From positions 1,302,001 through 1,366,000 of the forward strand of contig JAPWFG010000018.1 in the NCBI GenBank assembly GCA_028015205.1: 64,000 nt of DNA, written 5' to 3'. Below are positions 57,641 to 64,000 of this stretch, piece by piece; within the stretch, counting starts at the first letter, position 1; each line of letters begins with the position of its first letter. Made by a program: the position numbers and the translations under genes. The stretch is from Mytilisepta virgata (Eukaryota; Mollusca; Bivalvia; Mytilida; Mytilidae). The notes under the pieces are model-generated. The model was not told the origin of the DNA. It did not search any database and saw only the letters and a program-made list of their open reading frames with translations.

Positions 57641-60600
57641 CCACGCTACAGAATTAAGGTCGCATGGACTAGACAATCACATGCTAAAATTAACATAACA
57701 ATACCAATTCGGGATTGCTCGATTGATTACGTCTTTTTACATGTATTTAATGCAATAAATAAATTAAATTTTTATGTGATTAAATTTTATTATTTCAGCC
57801 CATTATTCTGCAATAGACTTTTTAAAATTTTATATTTTCTTGTTATAAAATGTTTGTTTCTATTTGATATTTATCAAACCGTAGGATTTAAAATCTACTA
57901 AGAAATGATTCCTTCCACCTGTTCTCTTGGTTGCTTATCGATCATTAAACACTAGGTGGTCCCCTGAAATTTCTTTTACATGTAAATTGGTATACATTTT
58001 AAAAGAATGCAGGTCATTTTATTATGTCCCTAAGGATAAAGCCTATTCTTTCCTATAGATAATTACTGCAAGGATAGCCGTAGTCAGTTACCTACCTTTG
58101 ATTTTGAACGCTAGCAACAGGGTAACTCACAGAAGATCAATTGTCAACGAGCTCACTAATTAAGACATTCGAGTCCTCTGAAGCCATACAATGGAAATGT
58201 TTGTCGACATTTCATTAATTTTCATAGCAATGTCTTAGTATGGAAAGCAAAGAAATGAGAGAAAAAAAACCCAAAACAAATAAACATTTAATTAATAATA
58301 TCTATGCTCCAAGCTACTTGATATCGATTCCTTTTTTTAGAATTTTGTATGAAAATAAATATTCCATTGAGCTAGAATAAAACTTTGAGGTTGTAGTGCT
58401 TATTGCTTTTTATTCTAATTTAGTAGAAAAAGTTCATTTGAAAGATATTTTTTTATAAAAAAGGGGGCCGTCTAACCACTGCATAGCTCGGGCTTAATGC
58501 ACTTGGCCCTTTGAAAAGCAATTATCCTGTAATTCGATTCTGACTCTAAAACTAAAATTTGAACCAATTTATTTTCCTTGCTGGGATGTTCTGGCACGTA
58601 GTACTGGTTTGCTGCAATGAAGAGTAAAGGATGAGCTGTTTTTAAAACTTGTTAAGGAGGTACCCAACACTTTGACTAAATAGATTTGGCTCGTTTAATT
58701 TTCATAAAATGTTGATGAAATATTTACTTTGACCTGTTGAAAAAATTATAAAAATTTCAAGAAATTTTAACCACACAATTTACGGGATTAATTTCACTGG
58801 ATATATAGCAGTTTGATAAACATTAATTCTGATTATTGAGAAGCTTGATTCTTCTTTACTAATAGTATGTAATAAAAACTTTCAGCTGATTTTTAAAGAG
58901 TTTTAAAGAGTTAACTCTCTTAGATGTTCTGTATCCCTTAATTTGCATGTAATGTTTTGTACCAGTAGTACATCCCAGCAATAACTTACTTCAAATTTTA
59001 ATTTTTGAGTCAGATTCGTGATACCTGAAATGAGTTTTTGAAAAGGGCTATACCAAACGATATATTGTCTTATATCGGAATACTTCAAACCACCAGAATT
59101 AACCAAAGGTTATCAGTAAAACTCAAAAAGATATATTTTTGAGTATATCCTATTAAAAATTGGTACTAATGTAAACATATAATTATATAAAATGAATAAA
59201 TTTTTCCATAGATTAGTAGCAATCGATCTTTAAAAATTGAATGAAGTTTTAAAATATAGAGAATCTCATTTTTGGATTAAACCAGACATTGGGAAAAAAG
59301 CTGCATAAAATTGAAATGAAATTCCTTGTTTATGTATCTTGCTTTAGAATTCCCTCCATTAGATCATATTCTTAAAACCTGTTAGTAGCATTAAGAGTTG
59401 AGGAAGCAACATTTTACTTGAAGCCCAATACGAAAGCAATATTTCTATGCATAGCACTGTGGGATATTTCCTTTTAAGTCGGGAAGCAAATCGACTGTTT
59501 TGAGGAATACTTTTTGAAAAAGAATGAGGTATGTTTAAATTATTATTATCGTAGAAAAGTGAACTCGTGCACTCACACGATTCACGTGATTAATAATCCC
59601 GTACACATGATATTTATCTTAAAATACAAATGTAAATTATTCAATCATTGAGCATAATTTGGTTTGAAAACAATGTATGAAATAAAATGTTGACACCTTT
59701 GAACGTTTGTTCTGACGATCTTTTATTTCGAGTTCGAAACATGCTTTTAGTTCACACGTTTTAACATTTGTCTAAACCAATAAAATCTCCTACATGTTAC
59801 ACGTCTTCTCTCCTTCTAACAAAAAGCAAACTACGCGCGCACGATTTACACGTTGCACCAAAACGATTCACACATTACACTCACCCGATCGCGTTTGGCA
59901 CGTTACACGAGGTTTTGGTTCATTTACGTACAACCAATTGTATTCAAGTACCCAATCCAATACCGGCAAAAGATACCACATCCGTAAAACACTGAGAATA
60001 TTCTGTAAAATTGAAACTTAAAGCAAAACAGCCCTCAACTTTTAATCTTCAGCGATAGATTAAAAAAACAGCGTTTAATGTATGAAACCAGCAGAAATAA
60101 GTAGAATTATTATAACCTGTGTATGTATCAAGCTTAAAGGGAAATTTATTCTTTGACTGTTGCTGCAATGTTTGATTTTGTCCGTAGATCCAGAGTAAAG
60201 TCTGAGGTCTAAGACTTCTTTAAAGTAAAAAAAACCCCAAATGATACAAAGTTTCTTTTTTGACCCCTTTATAAAATGATATAACAAAAGAGCAAAAACT
60301 GGAGGAATAAGATAGTACAATAGTTTATAATTTTCGGTGAAAAAAAATCAATTGCCCTTTGACATTCACATTTAGAGTATAAATGTACATCATACATGTT
60401 ATAGGCAACTTCCAACCTAAATTCTTAGTGTTAGCCTTAGAGCGAGCAATTCGACTAATTATTTTCCATGTTTGAAATGGATATCCAGAGCTTTAATGTT
60501 TCCAATTTGTTGATAATCTCGTGACGGGGAAGCACAATACTTGACAAAATAAAATAAATTTCACCTGATGTTGATCAATTATCAAAAAAAAAAAATTAGA

Positions 60601-60959
60601 TAGTTTAAGAAAACCCTCACGATGAAAAGTTTTAAAATTTACCAGAGACTCGAATTTTGTCTAAATTTTTTATTTGAATTTTCGATCAGCATGAGGATTT
60701 AATTTTTCGAACAGTACTCCAAAACAGCCGATTTTCTTCACAATCGAAAGTAAAATATCCCACAGTGTAATGCACCGTGTGCACAGAAAATGTTGTTTCC
60801 CGTGTGGGAAGCATTCAACCAGTAAAATATTTCTTCCCGAAAAAGTTTTCTCAACTTAAATAGCATTCACCTTTACTTTGCAATCAACATCTAATAGAAC
60901 TACACAAGGACACTTAGATTTAAAAAAACACCACAAGAATAACTAATAACAATTTAAAA
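57641..60959. other. No gene seen
   Basis: AT-rich. Overlapping frames at 59768-60021 come from a degenerate ACACGTT/ACACGATT-type low-complexity stretch. GTATCACGAATCTGAC flanked by TTTCAG and GTAAGT near 58983-59025 (minus) could be a small exon but has no family features. Confidence 0.4.
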
Positions 60960-61905
60960 CTAGAGGTAGGGGCTGTTGAAACGACAGCTATACCCGCACC
61001 CGACATTATTTGTAAACAAACATTCTTAACATTTTCAGTTTCGATTGCATTACAGTTTGCATCTGTAAAGAATAACCTTTGCAGAGATATATCACAACCC
61101 ACTTTTACTGTAATCTATCTTTTTGGCCCTTTAAATCCTAAAAATGCAAAATAAAAGCATGCTTAGCATTACAATTTGCATCTGTAATAAATAACCTTTT
61201 CACAAATATATCACAACCCACTATAGCCCCTTAAAATGAAATTCACAAATTTCTTCATTTTTTTCCATAGATAAAATTTTAGTAATTATGGTCTTTTTTC
61301 TGTTTCGGCCCTTTTTGGTCCCTCCCACCCCCTTTAAAAAAAATTGGTATTTCAAAACCTTATTGCGCACAAGGCTCTTTGTCTGTTTTGGCCGTTTTTT
61401 GGTCCCTCCCAGGCCCCTTTTAGAAATTTGGTATTCCAAAACCTTTTGCGCATCTGCCGTTAGCAAGCAACAATATGACATAGTTATTTTAGTAATTATA
61501 TTTTTTTTCTGTTTCGGCCTTTTTTGGTGCCTCCCACCCCTTTTTAAAAAGTTTGGAATTCCAAAACCTTATTGCGCATCTACAGTTGGTAAGCAACAGT
61601 ATGGCAACAATAAAAATGACTTGAATTCAAAAATGAAAGAGGAGTTCACGTCACCAGGCTCTTTGTATAATTTGGCACTTTTTGGTCCCTCCCAGGCCCT
61701 CTTTTAAAAATTTGGAATTCCAAAACCTTATTGCGCTTCTACAGTTAGTAAGCAACAATATGGCACAAAAATGGGTAAAAATTAAAAAGTGAAGGAGTTT
61801 GCTGCACAGGAAAGTATGACGGACGGACGGACAGACGGACAGACGGACAGACGGACGGACGACCGCAACGACAATATACCCGAACTTTCATTCGAAAGTG
61901 CAGGT
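60960..61905. repeat. Bivalve repeat with 4-fold CCAAAACCTTATTGCGC units and (GACG/GACA)n end
   Basis: Two diverged units contain TTTGCATCTGTAA..ATAACCTTT (61045-61130, 61165-61237). Four units follow with TTTTTGGT(C/G)CCTCCCA and TCCAAAACCTTATTGCGC (61295-61760). A GACGGACGGACAGACG minisatellite (61818-61862) and an end CTTTCATTCGAAAGTGCAGG complete it. Open frames across it on both strands reflect its higher GC and repeat structure, not genes. Confidence 0.65.
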
Positions 61906-61914
61906 ATAATGATG

Positions 61915-62043
61915 GGCTTCAGAAGAAGGTAATATACATACTTATTAAATCGAGGAAGGGTGATTTTTCCGAGGGCCTCTGTTCCAAGGAAAAATAACCC
62001 TTTCGAGATTAAATAATTATGGATATTACCGCCTTCTGAAGGC
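61915..62043. repeat. Foldback: ~55-bp arms
   Basis: CTTCAGAAGAAGGTAATATA and AGGAAGGGTGATTTTTCC on the left pair with GGAAAAATAACCCTTTCGAG and AATATTACC-type bases ending CCTTCTGAAGG on the right. Confidence 0.65.
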
Positions 62044-63843
62044 CATAACGTTATTATTATACTGAACTAAACTCCTTGACAAAATATTACGTTTTCGTCG
62101 ATTCTCGCGAGAGAGTAATCTTGCTCTCATTAATGATCGGGTAATTCGACGAGAGTAAGATAACTGGTTATTTTCCACTGGCGGAGAAAAAACTGTAGTT
62201 ATTTGATTTGCACACTCAAAGCAACGTAGTTATTTTACCAGTAATTGTTATAGTAAAGTAAAATAATAATTATTATTCTCAAATGATAAGAATATTTTTT
62301 AACGTTCTCTTGCAAGTAAATATACTTGGTCGCTAAAACAGATAAAACGTTATGTACTTGAATAAACAAACATATACATTTTGAATCGTTTGCCTACATA
62401 CAATTAAGAGGTAAATAACAGCAGTTGTTCTTGTCTGCTTATTGTTTAATGTTGTCCATAATAGAAATTTTGTGTTCTTGGAACTTTTTATTTTTTATCA
62501 TTTGATTTATTTTTTATTAGTTACATGATACTGTTTGCGATTCTCAAGTGAAAAATACATTCTCTCTATAAATTTTATTGATTAACTATCATGTTTTATG
62601 ATACATTTGTAGGTTTTCAGAAATCATATTTTATGACATTCCTGACTAATTTAAATGAAATATTTATAACGTATTTATGGTTTTCAGATTTCTTCAATAC
62701 TATCGAATCCTCAATAAGAATAATACTACAGTCTTCATTGTTCATAAAACATTATAATATTTAAAAGGTATAAAATGACTTTTTACATAACATGTTGATA
62801 TAAAGACTAAAAAACCTGTCAAGCCTGTCAAAAATACCCGTCTGTTTGGATTGCACATTACAAATTTAATTTAATAGATACCTCTATGCTTTAAAATCAC
62901 ATCCGAGACGGAAGCTTATTAAGCCAAAGACTTATCAAAAAGTCAATAGCGGTAAGATACATGTAATTATCATTTATCATATCTAAACGTTTGCTCATAG
63001 ACTCTCCATTTACGTCAAACAACATTCATTCGTACGGTATAGCCGGATCGAGTCAGAAGATCCTGGTTAGCCTCAGTAAATATTAAGGATTTTTAAAGTA
63101 AAAGCACAGAACAACCCCTTATTGTTTTTCACAGTGTTAACACACTCGATCTTAAACTGTTTTCCTGGTCTCGTTTATTTTTACTTTCTCTTGATTTTCT
63201 TGAACACTACATAAATTTTGAAAAAAATATAACAAGATCAAATCAAGATATGCTGTCTTGTTAACAAACAAAATTGGCCATGTTAGGTTTTAATTAGTTG
63301 AGCACAGATAAGGTCAACACTGCATAATTCTTTCTAAACTTTTATGAACTGGTCTTAGCCAGTCTCTATTGACTGCAAGGCATCTTACCATTCTTTGCTT
63401 TGGTTTTCTTAATTCTTGTCCAAAATGTCAGAAATTGAAAAATACCAAGACATTCATTAAATGGTTTCACATATATAAAAAGTGTCCCTAGCCATCATAT
63501 GCCTCACTTGTAGATTGAATGTACAAAGCTCATAATGGACAATGGGTTTTGACAATGGACATGGAACCGATGAAGGAAAACCAAACAAAATTCATTTATA
63601 TAATTGCTTTCGATAGCCAAGTATAAGAATTTATTGTAATAAGGACAACAAAGTATTTCTATTCGTTTTTTAAATTTTAATTTCGGTCAACTTTACGAAT
63701 TTTATTTCCATGCACCCACGGTTGTTTCTTCTTTGCACTTAGTAGCTAAAAAAAAAAAAAGTTTACATCGTGAAAATTAGAAAAATATATATCAAATCAA
63801 GTTTTCTAATTCTGTTCACAGTAGTTTTTTATTTGGATAAAAT
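62044..63843. other. No gene seen
   Basis: AT-rich DNA. A short CTCGCGAGAG motif and GAGAGTAA repeats near 62100-62150 are the only local structure. No coding exon recognised. Confidence 0.45.
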
Positions 63844-64000
63844 TAAGGATGTTCGTTTGTCATGTATTTGAATTTTTGTCAGATGTTCAGAATCCTAGGG
63901 TTTTTTCCATTTGAATGCCATAAATTATTTTTCCAGCTTACTCCCATTTTTCTTTTCATAAATATTTTGCATACAAAATAATAAGCCTTTTGTAAAAATC
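63844..64000. mobile_element. Second copy of the TTAA MITE, cut by window end
   Basis: It matches 46540-46700 at the left end in the same orientation: GGATGTTCG, TTTGAATTTT(C/T)GTCA, TTTGAATGCCATA-type segments and TCTTTTCATAAAT. The right end lies outside the window. Confidence 0.6.

Noticed and set aside
58983..59025. Possible small exon (minus) between TTTCAG and GTAAGT
   Set aside because: Short, with no family features and no partner exons; such borders arise by chance in AT-rich DNA.
59768..60021. Two overlapping 75-codon frames as a gene
   Set aside because: Both frames are open at once over a degenerate ACACGTT-rich stretch, which is typical of low-complexity DNA.
61288..61707. 139-codon plus-strand frame as a gene
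   Set aside because: It follows four diverged copies of a noncoding repeat unit; the Phe/Pro-rich peptide repeats with that unit.
61818..61862. CRISPR-like short repeats (GACGGACGGACAGACG)
   Set aside because: A simple 4-bp-based minisatellite without spacers, in animal DNA.

Overview
This is an AT-rich, intron-rich and transposon-rich stretch of animal nuclear DNA. A marine bivalve, most likely a mytilid mussel, is the best fit. The assignment rests on repeats I recognise as typical of mussel genomes (about 8520-8660, 29080-29345 and 25163-25822), on molluscan tRNA-derived SINEs and on a decayed molluscan reverse-transcriptase family. It comes from family knowledge, not from a search. No prokaryotic features, CRISPR arrays or intact tRNA/rRNA genes were seen. 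Most long open frames here are chance frames or parts of transposons.

Two host genes can be supported, both on the minus strand. Gene 1 (26321 to at least 51483) is a single-pass membrane receptor with leucine-rich repeats (LRRs). Nine LRR exons are each exactly 72 bp and encode one 24-residue repeat each. They are followed by an atypical C-terminal cap exon, a run of short phase-1 exons rich in Thr/Ser (a stalk), a transmembrane exon and a last exon with a short acidic tail ending in a YDII motif. All exons used in the model join in frame. Two stalk exons lie in a tandemly duplicated block, and one duplicated copy has gained a base that breaks its frame. The 5' end was not found. Gene 2 (5258 to at least 12421) is an immunoglobulin-superfamily receptor fragment. 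It has one Ig-like exon (12113-12421) and a transmembrane/cytoplasmic exon (5258-5845). The tail changes reading frame once and carries ITSM-like and ITIM-like tyrosine motifs.

The remainder is mobile and repeat DNA. The best element is a decayed Ngaro/DIRS-type tyrosine-recombinase retrotransposon (about 21.5-25.0 kb) with the order RNase H, SGNH hydrolase, tyrosine recombinase, then a pair of 3' direct repeats. Others are a gag-like fragment of the same class (57.0-57.6 kb, minus), a LINE fragment (7.9-9.4 kb), three fragments of a YIDD-type reverse transcriptase family (6.5-7.15, 37.6-37.9 and 40.7-41.1 kb), tRNA-derived SINEs, a TTAA-bounded MITE, a TA-bounded 1.03-kb element, several foldback elements, a ~135-bp satellite (14.3-15.8 kb), and a dispersed family built on a TGCACAAGATGTGCA palindrome.

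Layout: 0-5 kb, repeats, one SINE and a promoter-like CRE/TATA region; 5.2-12.4 kb, gene 2 with retroelements in its intron; 12.4-21.4 kb, a SINE, the satellite and low-complexity DNA; 21.5-25.8 kb, the Ngaro-like element and a bivalve repeat; 26.2-51.5 kb, gene 1 with retroelement debris and MITEs in its introns; 51.5-64 kb, DNA upstream of the known gene 1 exons, with several non-autonomous elements and no recognised coding exon.
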